From assembly GCF_009497155.1 (NCBI RefSeq), contig NZ_WINI01000007.1:131137-195136 (forward strand): a DNA stretch of 64,000 nt, in the 5' to 3' direction. This stretch comes from Glaciimonas soli (GTDB lineage: Bacteria; Pseudomonadota; Gammaproteobacteria; Burkholderiales; Burkholderiaceae_D). Of the stretch, positions 27,670 through 37,059 are shown piece after piece. Under the pieces are notes generated by a model, which saw only the letters and a list, made by a program, of their open reading frames with translations, made no database searches and was not told where the DNA came from. A program made the translations under genes and the position numbers. Within the stretch, counting starts at the first letter, position 1. Every line of letters starts with the position of its first letter.

Positions 27670-28832
27670 GGCGCCACCGATTTTTTATTTTTATTGCTGT
27701 CACGCGTTTTATCAATTAAACGTGCATGTTTTATAGCCGACCACATCACCAATGGGTGATAAGGGCTATTGACGTTCAAACGCCACAAGAACAGCAAGGC
27801 CACAATACACAAGAGCACCAAATGTGCCGGCCACCATGCGACGCCGAACGACCATTTGTTTTGTTGCACCGCTGATTGAAAAATATTGATCACGTTCAGA
27901 TAAGTGACACACAGTAAAAGCGCAATCACCAGGCTGGCAGAGCGCCCTACACGCGGATTCACGAAACTGAGCGGCACTGCCAACAACATCAGACATAAGG
28001 CCATCAACGGCAGCGATAAACGCCACAACAATTCGCCGCGATTAAAATTGGTCGGCTGTGCCAGTAAAGCGGCAGTCGAAAGAGCTTGTGCCGATTTATC
28101 ACCGGTAACGGCGGCCGACTGATTGGCCACTAGCACACCATAGCGATCAAATTCCATAATCTTAAAATCGGCCTGGCCGGGTATTCCGCTGCTGTCGTAA
28201 CGACGACCCTTTGACAAAATCAGGAATTTTTCACCATTAGGCTTCACTTCAACCATGCCCTCTTTGGCTACCACAATGCTGTTTTTGCCATCTTTTTGCG
28301 TGTTGATAAAAACATTTTTGACATTGCCGCTATTACCGGACATGCCTTCAACGAAAAAAACGCGATTGGCGGCAGCCGATTCCTGAAACTTACCGGGCGA
28401 AACACGCGACAGATCTTCGCGCTGTTCAAAGCGCTCCCGATACTCCGCACTTTTCTGATTGGCCCAAGGGGTAGCTACAAAACTCAAAATGGCAGTCAAA
28501 ATAATGATGGGCAGCCCAAAAGTGAGCACTGGTGCAATCCATCGTGTCAGGCTCTGGCCGGAAGCGAACCAAACCACCATTTCAGAATCCTGATAGCTGC
28601 GCGTGACCACCATCAAGACCGAAATGTATCCAGTCAAAATCAGAATGGTTGGCAAATAATTCAAGGCTTGAAAGCTGATAAGGGCGAGCACATCCCCCGA
28701 GGCAATCTGGCCACCGGCGGCCTGTCCTAATATCTTAATTAACATCACAGTGATGGTAATTGTGAAGAGCGTCGTGAAAACTGCACCAGCGGTGCTAATT
28801 AATTCGCGTCGAAGTGCGCGCTGAAAGATCAT
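27666..28832 (-). CDS. lptF: LPS export ABC transporter permease LptF
   Basis: Partner permease of LptG in lipopolysaccharide export. The 388-residue protein starts MIFQRALRRELISTAGAVF, has LPTILILTGYISVLMVVTRSYQDSEM next to the coupling helix, a periplasmic domain rich in beta strands (FFVEGMSGNSGNVKNVFI), and C-terminal helices including LAVPLSFVNPRVGRS. It is divergent from pepA, an arrangement conserved across proteobacteria. GGGAGGATATAATTAAAG-type sequence on the other strand belongs to pepA control. Confidence 0.95.
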   Translation of the reverse strand: MIFQRALRRELISTAGAVFTTLFTITITVMLIKILGQAAGGQIASGDVLALISFQALNYLPTILILTGYISVLMVVTRSYQDSEMVVWFASGQSLTRWIAPVLTFGLPIIILTAILSFVATPWANQKSAEYRERFEQREDLSRVSPGKFQESAAANRVFFVEGMSGNSGNVKNVFINTQKDGKNSIVVAKEGMVEVKPNGEKFLILSKGRRYDSSGIPGQADFKIMEFDRYGVLVANQSAAVTGDKSAQALSTAALLAQPTNFNRGELLWRLSLPLMALCLMLLAVPLSFVNPRVGRSASLVIALLLCVTYLNVINIFQSAVQQNKWSFGVAWWPAHLVLLCIVALLFLWRLNVNSPYHPLVMWSAIKHARLIDKTRDSNKNKKSVAP

Positions 28833-28868
28833 GGGAGGATATAATTAAAGACCAACATGGAGGAACTG

Positions 28869-30395
28869 ATGGACTTTAGCATAAAAACCCACGAGGCAAA
28901 AACATCAATCGCTACAATCAAAACCGGCTGTATCACAGTCGGCGTCTTTGAAGGAAAAAAACTCTCACCACAAGCACAAGCGCTGGACAAAAGCGGCGAG
29001 ATCACTGCTGCCCTGAAATCGGGCGACATTTCAGGCAAACCCGGCTCAACTTTGCTTTTGCGTAAAGTCACTGGCGTCACAGCTGAACGCGTATTACTGA
29101 TCGGTCTTGGACAGGAAGCGGAAATCACGGGCAAAGTAATTTCCGTCGCCGCGTTGTGCATTGCCAAAGTTAGTGCTGCGCTCGGTAGCAACGACATTGT
29201 CATTGCCCTGCCTTTCAGCCACATCAAAGAACACGGTCAGCATAGTAACGAATGGGCAATTCGCACAACGATTCAGGCCATACGTGAAAACAGCTATGTT
29301 TTTGACACACTGAAAAGCAAAAAAGAAGCGGCTTATAACGGCGTCAACAAGTTTATATTTTTGGCAACGCCAGCCCAGACTGCTGCAGCAAAAGAAGCCG
29401 TCGTGCATGCTGTTGCTCTTGCAAACGGCATGGATCTGACTAAGGATCTGGGTAACTTGCCTGGCAACGTCTGCACCCCGACCTATCTGGCCAATACAGC
29501 CAAAAAATTAGCTAAAGAATTCAAACTGGGCGTTGAGATTCTCGATCGCAAACAACTTGAAGCGTTGAAGATGGGCAGTTTCCTGTCTGTCGCAAACGGC
29601 GGTGTTAATGGCGGTGAGCCACCAAAATTCATCATCATGAAGCACATGGGCGGCAAAGCGAAAGACGCGCCAGTGGTGCTGGTTGGCAAAGGCATCACTT
29701 TTGATTCCGGCGGCATTTCGCTTAAAGGCGGTGCTGGCATGGATGAGATGAAGTACGACATGGGCGGCGCAGCGTCGGTATTTGGTACTTTCCGTACGAT
29801 TGCTGAGTTAAAGCTCAAGTTGAATGTGATTGGCGTGGTTCCTGCGACAGAAAATATGCCTTCTGGCACAGCAACCAAACCTGGCGACATCATCACATCA
29901 ATGTCAGGCCTAACCATTGAAGTACTCAATACCGATGCTGAAGGTCGCTTGGTTTTATGCGATGCTTTGACATATGTTGAACGCTTCAAACCGGCTGCTG
30001 TAGTGGACATTGCGACATTGACTGGTGCTTGCGTTACGTCTCTCGGCCATCACAATTCGGGCTTGTTCACACGTCATGACAGTGCGCATGATCATTTGGC
30101 GAACGAGTTGCTCAGTGCTGGTAAAGCATCTGGTGATACTGCCTGGCGCATGCCAATTGAGGATAGCTATCAAGAGCAGCTGAAGTCGAATTTTGCCGAC
30201 ATGGCAAACATCGGCGGCCCTGCTGGCGGCAGCATTACTGCAGCTTGCTTCCTGGAGCGCTACACCAAGAAATACACTTGGGCGCATCTGGATATTGCTG
30301 GTACAGCCTGGAAAAGTGGCGCTGCCAAAGGCGCTACCGGACGTCCTGTACCACTGCTGACAAACTTCTTGATTCAACGGGCGAATGCAAAATAA
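28869..30395 (+). CDS. pepA: leucyl aminopeptidase (cytosol aminopeptidase)
   Basis: Cytosolic M17 zinc/manganese aminopeptidase removing N-terminal residues; in enterics PepA also binds DNA. The 508-residue protein shows metal and catalytic motifs [14 protein letters not shown] near residue 272, [20 protein letters not shown] and the signature NTDAEGRL near residue 353, followed by [13 protein letters not shown] 28869 is chosen because GGAGGAACTG lies immediately upstream; an ATG at 28857 is less well placed. It is divergent from lptF. Confidence 0.96.
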   Translation: MDFSIKTHEAKTSIATIKTGCITVGVFEGKKLSPQAQALDKSGEITAALKSGDISGKPGSTLLLRKVTGVTAERVLLIGLGQEAEITGKVISVAALCIAKVSAALGSNDIVIALPFSHIKEHGQHSNEWAIRTTIQAIRENSYVFDTLKSKKEAAYNGVNKFIFLATPAQTAAAKEAVVHAVALANGMDLTKDLGNLPGNVCTPTYLANTAKKLAKEFKLGVEILDRKQLEALKMGSFLSVANGGVNGGEPPKFIIMKHMGGKAKDAPVVLVGKGITFDSGGISLKGGAGMDEMKYDMGGAASVFGTFRTIAELKLKLNVIGVVPATENMPSGTATKPGDIITSMSGLTIEVLNTDAEGRLVLCDALTYVERFKPAAVVDIATLTGACVTSLGHHNSGLFTRHDSAHDHLANELLSAGKASGDTAWRMPIEDSYQEQLKSNFADMANIGGPAGGSITAACFLERYTKKYTWAHLDIAGTAWKSGAAKGATGRPVPLLTNFLIQRANAK

Positions 30396-30445
30396 GGTAG
30401 TCATTGTTGAATGAAGATACAAAAATGACGATGTAGTCATGCAAA

Positions 30446-30477
30446 ACAAAAACGGGAGCCTATGGCTCCTGTTTTTA
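30446..30477 (+). terminator. intrinsic terminator after pepA
   Basis: ACGGGAGCC pairs with GGCTCCTGT around TAT, followed by five T, about 50 bases after the pepA stop. Confidence 0.85.
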
Positions 30478-30699
30478 TTTGTGCTGGAATTTACGTTTTA
30501 AAAGTGTAGGGTTTCAGACGAAAAATCAATGAGATTGCAATAAAGGCAATTAGCTTTCTTGCCAAGAGATTATTAACACAAGGAAATAATCTGAGCGTAT
30601 AGTAAGCGCATCCTGATTAGTCGATGTCTTTTTGTCTATCGTCTGAAAACGGATACTGTCATCACTCAACTAACTGACACTACGAAAAGGGAATCTGCT

Positions 30700-31011
30700 A
30701 TGGACTTAACCACACTGATTATCCAATTAGTCACTGGCGCTATAGGCGGTAATGTTGCAGGTGGGCTTTTGAAGAATTTTAATCTCGGTACTTTAGGCAA
30801 TTCCATCGCTGGTATCGTTGGCGGCGGTCTGGGTGGTCAAATTATTGCGGCTCTGACTGGTAGTGCCGCGGCTGGCGCAGGTGCAGCAGCTGGCGGGCTC
30901 GATCTAACCTCCATCATTGGCAGCATCGGTAGCGGCGGGATTGGCGGTGCAGTCTTGATGATAATCGTTGGCTTGATCAAATCAAAAATGGGTGGCGGCA
31001 AAACTTCGTAA
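30700..31011 (+). CDS. small glycine-zipper membrane protein
   Basis: A 103-residue hydrophobic protein made of glycine-rich helices: [43 protein letters not shown], and [19 protein letters not shown], ending with a basic tail [10 protein letters not shown]. The GxxxG spacing is typical of glycine-zipper packing in membranes. There is no signal peptide cleavage site. Function is not known. AAAGGGAATCTGCT precedes ATG 30700, and a terminator follows, so it is a single-gene unit. Confidence 0.75.
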   Translation: MDLTTLIIQLVTGAIGGNVAGGLLKNFNLGTLGNSIAGIVGGGLGGQIIAALTGSAAAGAGAAAGGLDLTSIIGSIGSGGIGGAVLMIIVGLIKSKMGGGKTS

Positions 31012-31048
31012 GTAGCCAGTCCATTTCACTGAAAAATTTCCTATTTTT

Positions 31049-31079
31049 AATGGTCACAGTAAAAACTGTGGCCATTTTC
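31049..31079. terminator. terminator between glycine-zipper gene and porin gene
   Basis: AATGGTCACAG pairs with CTGTGGCCATT around TAAAAA (one G-U pair). T-rich sequence follows on both strands, so it can serve both convergent genes. Confidence 0.75.
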
Positions 31080-31104
31080 TTTTATCAGGCTATAGGAAAA
31101 TTAC

Positions 31105-32220
31105 TCAGAACTTGCGTCGTATGCCGACTCGCAACACGTTTTGACTGCTGTCATCTGCCGGTGCATTAGAGTAAGCGGCGTTAATCACACCGGGATTCTT
31201 AATGTCATTCGCGCGCTGATTGCTGTAGAGAGCATATATATCGGTACGCTTTGACATATAGTAGTCAGCGCCAAAATTGAGCTGAGTAGTATTTACGCTC
31301 GTCGGGCCAACCGTTTTTCGGCTGATGTTGGCACGATCATAAATCACACTTCCCAGTAAATGCAGATTTCCTGAAAGTGCGTAATCGACACCCACATCAA
31401 AGATATTCGCTTTGGTTGCAGTCGTAATGTTGACCAGGCCAATCGATGCTACAGCCACTGCCAACGGTTGCTTTACTTGCGACCAAGCGCCGTAGATCTT
31501 TGCAGAGCCGAGCTGATAGCTGCTGCCGAGAGTGAAGGTTTTCAAACTGGTGTCGCCTGCTTCTGCAGTCAACGTATTCGCAGCCAGTTTAGTTTGGAAA
31601 TAGGCGGCACCAATTCCAAATGGGCCATTCGCGTAGTTACCACCGATACCGAACGATTGGCCAGCAGTAGCTTGTCCTGCAACCCCGCCGAAACCGTAGA
31701 ACAAACTACCAGTAAATCCGCTGAAATTACTGCTGTCATAGCGAATCGAACTATTGGTGCGCGCGCCGCCTGCAACACGATCAAGATTATTAAAGTGAGC
31801 GCCTTTGATACCGTTGCCGCCAAATGTTTGCGTTGATGTATATTTGCTACCCAGATCATCCAAGAAGTCGGTTTGACGACCGATAGTAACAATCCCGAAA
31901 TCGCCCGACAAACCAACCACCGATTTACGGTCAAACAATGTATTAGCTGTAGCCAGTGAGCCGTCATTGGTATTAAAGCCGTTCTCTAACTGGAAAAGCG
32001 CCTTTAATCCGCCGCCAAGATCTTCCACTCCTTTAAAACCTATGCGGGAAGTTGTCAGATCACCTGAATCGAGACTGACACGGCTATTGTTTTGAGGACC
32101 GACTTTGCTAGTGTAGGTGATGCTGGCGTCGAGTATCCCGTAAATGGTGACGCTGCTTTGCGCTTGCGCGCTGACACTGATGACACCAAGAGCGGCTAAT
32201 GCGAATACTGTTTTTTTCAT
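31105..32220 (-). CDS. outer-membrane general porin (Omp32/gram-negative porin family)
   Basis: A 371-residue 16-strand trimeric porin for passive uptake of small solutes. The signal peptide MKKTVFALAALGVISVSAQA is followed by QSSVTIYGILDASITYTSK, the standard start of betaproteobacterial porins. The constriction-loop region contains GDFGIVTIGRQTDFLDDLG, and the protein ends GIRRKF with the terminal Phe needed for BAM assembly. ATG 32220 is chosen because AAAGGAAAGAA precedes it and it starts the signal peptide; the open frame to 32277 adds nothing sensible. Confidence 0.95.
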   Translation of the reverse strand: MKKTVFALAALGVISVSAQAQSSVTIYGILDASITYTSKVGPQNNSRVSLDSGDLTTSRIGFKGVEDLGGGLKALFQLENGFNTNDGSLATANTLFDRKSVVGLSGDFGIVTIGRQTDFLDDLGSKYTSTQTFGGNGIKGAHFNNLDRVAGGARTNSSIRYDSSNFSGFTGSLFYGFGGVAGQATAGQSFGIGGNYANGPFGIGAAYFQTKLAANTLTAEAGDTSLKTFTLGSSYQLGSAKIYGAWSQVKQPLAVAVASIGLVNITTATKANIFDVGVDYALSGNLHLLGSVIYDRANISRKTVGPTSVNTTQLNFGADYYMSKRTDIYALYSNQRANDIKNPGVINAAYSNAPADDSSQNVLRVGIRRKF

Positions 32221-32587
32221 TTCTTTCCTTTGTTGATATAAAAATATTTTTATATTGGCGCCCGCCTTGATGAGCAATGACTTATCAGGTGATAGCTCTA
32301 TCCATTAGCAACAAAATGACGCTTAACGTTACTTAATGTTACAAACTGGACGAAATGAATAATACCTATTCGCAATCAAAAAACATGTTTTTCAATACTT
32401 TTTCTTGATGAATTTTGATAAATTCATGAAGTTTAATTATTTGTGCTGTTTTTTAGCAATTGCTTATAATATTTGCAAATATGTTTATTACTTTTTTGAT
32501 CGGAAACTGCTTGTTTTAAGCGAACCTCGACAAAATTTGACTCCCGCAATAAGCCTATGCATCAGAATAAACCCACCATTTTTGATA
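32221..32587. other. AT-rich region upstream of the porin gene
   Basis: This 367-base stretch has no supportable gene. It is strongly AT-rich and should contain the porin promoter and its regulator sites. A rightward frame starting at 32405 has no ribosome site and runs through the xthA terminator into xthA on the opposite strand, so it is not real. Confidence 0.45.
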
Positions 32588-32623
32588 AAAAAAGGCCGCT
32601 CTCAAACAGAGAACGGCCTTTTC
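32588..32623 (-). terminator. terminator after xthA
   Basis: Read leftward, AAGGCCGTTCTC and GAGAGCGGCCTT form a stem around TGTTT with one mismatch, followed by a run of seven T. It lies about 50 bases past the xthA stop. Confidence 0.85.
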
Positions 32624-32672
32624 AATTTCTACAAATATATGTGCAGCGAATGCCGACAACTTAAAGCATTTT

Positions 32673-33440
32673 TTAATCCAGAGTTGCGATCACCGGGGCG
32701 TGATCAGAGGGTTGCTCCCATTTGCGTGGCACTTTGTCGATCACGCAAGCAGTGCATTTTGCCGCCAATGGCGGTGAAAGCAAAATATGATCAATCCGCA
32801 TTCCCCGATTCAAGCGGAATCCCATGCGACGGTAATCCCACCAGCTAAATAACTTTTCTTCCTGCTCAAACATCCGAAAAGCGTCGGTCAATCCCAATTC
32901 CAGAAATCCGGCAAAAGCGGCACGTTCCGAGGGCGATACTAAATTTTCACCTACCCATGCAGCCGGGTCGTGCACATCTCTATCTTCTGGCGCAATGTTG
33001 TAATCACCTAGTAATACCAAATTCTCGTGCTGCTCGTATTCACTCGCTATCCAGTCATACAAAGCAGCCAACCACTTTAGTTTGTACTGATATTTATCAG
33101 ACTCCAGCGACTGTCCGTTAGGGATATAAGCGCAGACTATCCGTATTCCGGCAATCGTCGCTGTCAGCAAACGCTGTTGTTCATCTTCAAATAACGGGTT
33201 GTTCTTGATCACGTCCGTGATGGGATGGCGCGACAAAATAGCGACGCCGTTATATGTTTTCTGACCACTAAAAACGACGTTATAACCCGCTGCTTCGATT
33301 TCTGCCTGTGGAAACTTATCATCTGTCAGTTTGGTTTCTTGCAAAGCCAAGATATCCACTGGATTCTCCGTCAGCCATTGCAATACTTGCGGCAAACGTA
33401 CTTTGAGCGAGTTAACGTTCCAGGTCGCTATTTTTAACAT
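32673..33440 (-). CDS. xthA: exodeoxyribonuclease III
   Basis: Mg2+-dependent 3'-5' exonuclease and AP endonuclease acting in base excision repair. The 255-residue protein shows TWNVNSLKVRL, the metal-binding glutamate in LALQETKL, GQKTYNGVAILSR, GDYNIAPEDRDVHDP with the catalytic Asp/Asn, and the final SDHAPVIATLD with the catalytic His. FSWWDYRRMGFRLNRGMRIDHIL is typical of the XthA subfamily. ATG 33440 has AAGGATGTTAAGTA upstream. Confidence 0.96.
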   Translation of the reverse strand: MLKIATWNVNSLKVRLPQVLQWLTENPVDILALQETKLTDDKFPQAEIEAAGYNVVFSGQKTYNGVAILSRHPITDVIKNNPLFEDEQQRLLTATIAGIRIVCAYIPNGQSLESDKYQYKLKWLAALYDWIASEYEQHENLVLLGDYNIAPEDRDVHDPAAWVGENLVSPSERAAFAGFLELGLTDAFRMFEQEEKLFSWWDYRRMGFRLNRGMRIDHILLSPPLAAKCTACVIDKVPRKWEQPSDHAPVIATLD

Positions 33441-33677
33441 TACTTAACATCCTTATTTTATGCGGGTTACCAAGAATATAAGGCTAATTTTCTAGCGCTA
33501 GCTACCCACTTGGCTACCCTTTTGATACCAGATATGCAGCTACCCGGCTTGGCTGGTAGCGATGTTACCGCACTCTCACTATGGCGGGTATAGCGATTTC
33601 CTTACGCACAACTTTAATCATTTGATAATTTATGTTATATTTTTTGCAACCAACCAAAGGCAAACGGGATTAAATAT

Positions 33678-34310
33678 ATGCATAAAATCAAAGTATTAAT
33701 CGTCGATGATCATCCTGTCATTTTGCATGCTTTACGCATCATGCTAGAGAAAGAAAATTACGAAATCGTTGGTGAAACGGAAAACGGTATCGACGCTTTG
33801 CGTTTAGCTGCAGAATTAAAGCCTGATCTGGTGATACTTGATATCGGCATTCCGAGAATAAATGGTCTTGACGTCATTAAACGTCTCAGCCTCAACATGC
33901 CACGGATCAAGGTATTAGTGTTAAGCACACAAAATCCCAGGCACTTTGCTGCACGCTGCCTGCAAGCCGGCGCATCAGGTTACGTCTGCAAAGAAAATAA
34001 CATTGCAGACGTCATCGGCGCTGCAAAAGCCTTGATGGATGGCTACGTGCACTTCCCACAAATTACGCTAAGCAGACTTACCAGTATTGCAGGATCGTTT
34101 GAAGAAGCAGATTTGATACCGCGACTGAAAGTACGTGAGCTCGTGATATTGCAACATCTCACCGCAGGTAAATCCAACAAGGAAATCGGTGAGCTGCTTT
34201 CCATTAGCAATAAAACGGTAAGTACTTATAAAGTAAGTCTGATGCAAAAACTTAATTTACAAACGTTAGCTGACTTAATTGATTTTGCCCGGCGCAATAG
34301 CCTGGCTTAG
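33678..34310 (+). CDS. NarL/LuxR-family response regulator, BvgA/EvgA-like
   Basis: A 210-residue two-domain regulator. The receiver domain (1-120) has acidic pair VDDHP, phosphoacceptor Asp in LVILDIGIPRINGLDVI, VLVLSTQ and a C-terminal Lys in VCKENN. The output domain has LKVRELVILQHLTAGKSNKEI and SISNKTVSTYKVSLMQKL, a LuxR-type helix-turn-helix. Wording such as GETENGIDAL, FAARCLQAGASGYVCK and LADLIDFARRNSL closely parallels what I recall of Bordetella BvgA and E. coli EvgA. No BvgS/EvgS-type kinase is next to it, so it is an orphan here. Confidence 0.9.
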   Translation: MHKIKVLIVDDHPVILHALRIMLEKENYEIVGETENGIDALRLAAELKPDLVILDIGIPRINGLDVIKRLSLNMPRIKVLVLSTQNPRHFAARCLQAGASGYVCKENNIADVIGAAKALMDGYVHFPQITLSRLTSIAGSFEEADLIPRLKVRELVILQHLTAGKSNKEIGELLSISNKTVSTYKVSLMQKLNLQTLADLIDFARRNSLA

Positions 34311-34387
34311 AAAATACGCTTCTTGAAAATTGAGAACCAGCACAAAATTGTTCATACAGGACGATATTGCGTAAGTTCTTATCATCA

Positions 34388-34981
34388 TTACTTCACCCAA
34401 CCTCTGCGAATAAGCGGTGCAAATAACCAACGATAGATCGTTGAAATCAAGCCGTACAAAAATTCAACAACCGTTTTTTTCAGCATCAAACCCAGGACTG
34501 CACTGGCAATCGCAACTGCTAAGGCACCGGCCATGTCAATCGGTGAATGCACACCCAAATAAATGCGTGCCCAGGCAACCGGCAAACCGAGCAAGGCCAG
34601 GACGCAACCCACCGTGCGGGTGCGCTGATTAAATAACAAACTAAATGCCACCGACCACATCAAGGTCATATGATCACTAGGGAAAGAAGCATCGGCTGCA
34701 TGATAGATCAAGGTGTGACCCAGCCCAATCATAAATGGCCGAGGATGCTCCCAGAGCGAGCCAATCAAGGCGCTAATCAACAAAGCGACAACGCTGACCA
34801 ATGCAGCTTCCAATAATAATTTCTTGATACTTTCAGGCTGACACAACCATCCAACTACTAAAAGTGCCGGCACGATCCAAATCAGATATTCGGCAAAAAA
34901 AACACCTGTCAGTAACATGAAATTGCTGGGATGCGCAGGCGCATTCAGCATTAAAAACAGGTTTTGATTCCATGCTTCCAT
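34388..34981 (-). CDS. PAP2-family phosphatase (undecaprenyl-diphosphatase-like)
   Basis: A 197-residue membrane phosphatase with the three PAP2 motifs: WEHPRPF, ASFPSDHMTL, and ARIYLGVHSPIDM with the catalytic His. About five membrane helices are visible. Size and motifs resemble BcrC/YbjG-type undecaprenyl-diphosphatases, which recycle the lipid carrier for wall and LPS synthesis; phosphatidylglycerophosphate is an alternative substrate. ATG 34981 follows GGAGTTTGT; the frame upstream to 35035 overlaps a hairpin and lacks a start signal. Confidence 0.88.
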   Translation of the reverse strand: MEAWNQNLFLMLNAPAHPSNFMLLTGVFFAEYLIWIVPALLVVGWLCQPESIKKLLLEAALVSVVALLISALIGSLWEHPRPFMIGLGHTLIYHAADASFPSDHMTLMWSVAFSLLFNQRTRTVGCVLALLGLPVAWARIYLGVHSPIDMAGALAVAIASAVLGLMLKKTVVEFLYGLISTIYRWLFAPLIRRGWVK

Positions 34982-34999
34982 ACAAACTCCGTAAACGGC

Positions 35000-35023
35000 A
35001 CATCGCACCAAACGGTGCGATGT
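35000..35023. other. perfect hairpin just upstream of the PAP2 gene
   Basis: ACATCGCACC and GGTGCGATGT form a perfect 10 bp stem with an AAAC loop, 19 bases before the PAP2 start codon and next to its ribosome site. No T run follows in either direction, so it is not a standard terminator. It could be an orn transcript end, an operator or a translational control element. Confidence 0.4.
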
Positions 35024-35084
35024 AATTGATACCACTAAGTAAGGACGTAGATTACATGCGCAAACTTAGGAGAATCTTAAGCCA

Positions 35085-35696
35085 TCATTCTTTAATGAAA
35101 TGCTCGCGATAATATTTCAGCTCTTCGATCGATTCCAAAATGTCGGCTAATGCGGTATGTTTTTGATGCTTCTTGAAACCGCTGGCCAATTCCGGCTTCC
35201 AACGACGGCAAAGTTCTTTAAGCGTGGAAACATCCAGATTGCGATAATGAAAAAATGCTTCTAGTTTCGGCATACCGCGCGCCATAAATCGTCGATCCTG
35301 GCATATGGTATTGCCGCACATTGGCGACTTCCCTTTCGGTACATACTTGCGCAGAAACGCGATCAACTCTTCTTCTGCCTGAGCTTCGGTAACGGTGGAG
35401 GTTTTCACGCGCTCAATCAAACCTGACCGGCCATGTGTTCCTTTATTCCATGCATCCATGCCGTCTAATAATTCATCTGACTGATGAATCGCAAACACCG
35501 GGCCTTCTGCCAGGATATTCAATTGCGGATCCGTTACGACGACTGCAACCTCAATGATGCGCTCCGCATCAGGATCTAAACCCGTCATTTCCATATCGAC
35601 CCAGATCAAATTGAATTCGTTCGGGCGTACAGTTTCTGCAGGAACGACAGCGGATGTCGTGTCATTTGCAGTGGATGTATCTATGGCTTGTGACAT
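35085..35696 (-). CDS. orn: oligoribonuclease
   Basis: A 3'-5' exoribonuclease that degrades 2-5 nucleotide RNAs and pGpG, completing mRNA decay and c-di-GMP turnover. The 203-residue protein has the DEDDh residues in [34 protein letters not shown] and [14 protein letters not shown]. An N-terminal extension of about 25 Thr/Ala-rich residues is not typical and may be unstructured; an internal start is not obvious. It is divergent from the M48 protease gene, a conserved neighbour in Burkholderiales. Confidence 0.95.
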   Translation of the reverse strand: MSQAIDTSTANDTTSAVVPAETVRPNEFNLIWVDMEMTGLDPDAERIIEVAVVVTDPQLNILAEGPVFAIHQSDELLDGMDAWNKGTHGRSGLIERVKTSTVTEAQAEEELIAFLRKYVPKGKSPMCGNTICQDRRFMARGMPKLEAFFHYRNLDVSTLKELCRRWKPELASGFKKHQKHTALADILESIEELKYYREHFIKE

Positions 35697-35775
35697 AATT
35701 GTTCTCTTTACTATTTAAATTTGGGGAATACGCATAAATTTTATATATGCGTGTATTTTCTCACATAGGGGCAAC

Positions 35776-37059
35776 ATGTCTTCACTTGCTTTTTCAATAT
35801 TATTTATCGTTTTTCTCGCCATCAGCGTTTTGTTGCGCCTGTGGCTAAGCTCGCGCCAGATACGCCATGTACTACAACACAGAGGCGCTGTCCCTGCTGA
35901 ATTTGCCGAAAAAATCCCCTTGGAGGCACATCAAAAAGCCGCTGATTATACGATTGCCAAGACTAAATTTGGCTTGCTGGGCTTATTTGTGAGTACCGTA
36001 GTGCTGATTGGCTTTACGTTATTAGGCGGTTTGCAGTGGCTTTCACACACAATATTTGACTGGGCCGGACCGGGCATGACCTATCAAATCGGCTTGCTGG
36101 TAGCCTTTGCCTTGATTTCTGGTCTGATCGACTTGCCGTTTGATTATTACAAACAATTCGTACTGGAAGCACGTTTTGGCTTCAACAAGATGACACCAAA
36201 ACTGTTTTTTACTGACATGCTGAAAAACACCTTGCTTGGTGCCGCAATAGGCTTGCCGCTAATCTGGATTGTATTGATGCTAATGGAAAAATCCGGCGCA
36301 CTGTGGTGGTTCTATGCCTGGCTGGTGTGGAGTGCTTTTCAATTATTGATGATGGTTTTATACCCTAGCGTCATTGCACCGATATTCAACAAGTTCACGC
36401 CGATGACGGATGACAGCCTGCGCGAACGCATCGAAGGTCTCATGAAGCGTGTTGGTTTTGCGTCCAAAGGCTTGTTTGTGATGGACGGCTCCAAACGTAG
36501 CGCGCATGGCAATGCGTATTTTTCCGGTTTCGGTGCAAGCAAACGCATCGTGTTTTTCGACACCTTGATCGCCCGTCTGGCACCAAATGAAATCGAAGCC
36601 GTATTAGCGCATGAACTTGGACATTTCAAACTCAAACACATTGTCAAACGTATCGTTGTGATGTTTGCGATCTCATTGGTATTTCTGGCATTGCTGGGCT
36701 ATTTGAAACAACAAGTCTGGTTTTACACAGGTCTGGGTGTCAATCCGCTCTTGCTGGACAATTTATCAAATAACAATGCAATGGCCTTGATTTTGTTTAT
36801 GTTGGTGCTGCCGGTGTTTACTTTCCTGTTATCGCCGCTCAACTCCATCACATCTCGTAAACATGAATTCGAAGCCGATGCTTTTGCCGCCAAACACACT
36901 AACGCCGACGATCTGATCAAGGCGCTGGTCAAACTATATGAAGACAATGCCTCTACGCTGACACCAGATCCATTGCATTCGACTTTCTATGATTCGCATC
37001 CGCCGGCAACCGCGCGTATCGCTAAATTGACAGCACAATCGGTAGCGATACATGGTTGA
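35776..37059 (+). CDS. M48-family membrane zinc protease (Ste24-like)
   Basis: A 427-residue membrane metalloprotease resembling CAAX prenyl protease 1. The zinc motif is HELGH in [16 protein letters not shown], and the third ligand is in [13 protein letters not shown]. The start contains several membrane helices and [19 protein letters not shown], as in Ste24. Bacterial members are thought to act in membrane protein quality control rather than prenyl processing. The stop overlaps the rsgA start by eight bases. Confidence 0.93.
   Translation: MSSLAFSILFIVFLAISVLLRLWLSSRQIRHVLQHRGAVPAEFAEKIPLEAHQKAADYTIAKTKFGLLGLFVSTVVLIGFTLLGGLQWLSHTIFDWAGPGMTYQIGLLVAFALISGLIDLPFDYYKQFVLEARFGFNKMTPKLFFTDMLKNTLLGAAIGLPLIWIVLMLMEKSGALWWFYAWLVWSAFQLLMMVLYPSVIAPIFNKFTPMTDDSLRERIEGLMKRVGFASKGLFVMDGSKRSAHGNAYFSGFGASKRIVFFDTLIARLAPNEIEAVLAHELGHFKLKHIVKRIVVMFAISLVFLALLGYLKQQVWFYTGLGVNPLLLDNLSNNNAMALILFMLVLPVFTFLLSPLNSITSRKHEFEADAFAAKHTNADDLIKALVKLYEDNASTLTPDPLHSTFYDSHPPATARIAKLTAQSVAIHG

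Noticed and set aside
30639-30648. TCGTCTGAAA resembling the Neisseria DNA uptake sequence
   Set aside because: It occurs singly with one inverted partner, and the rest of the window does not show the dense repeats expected of an uptake signal.
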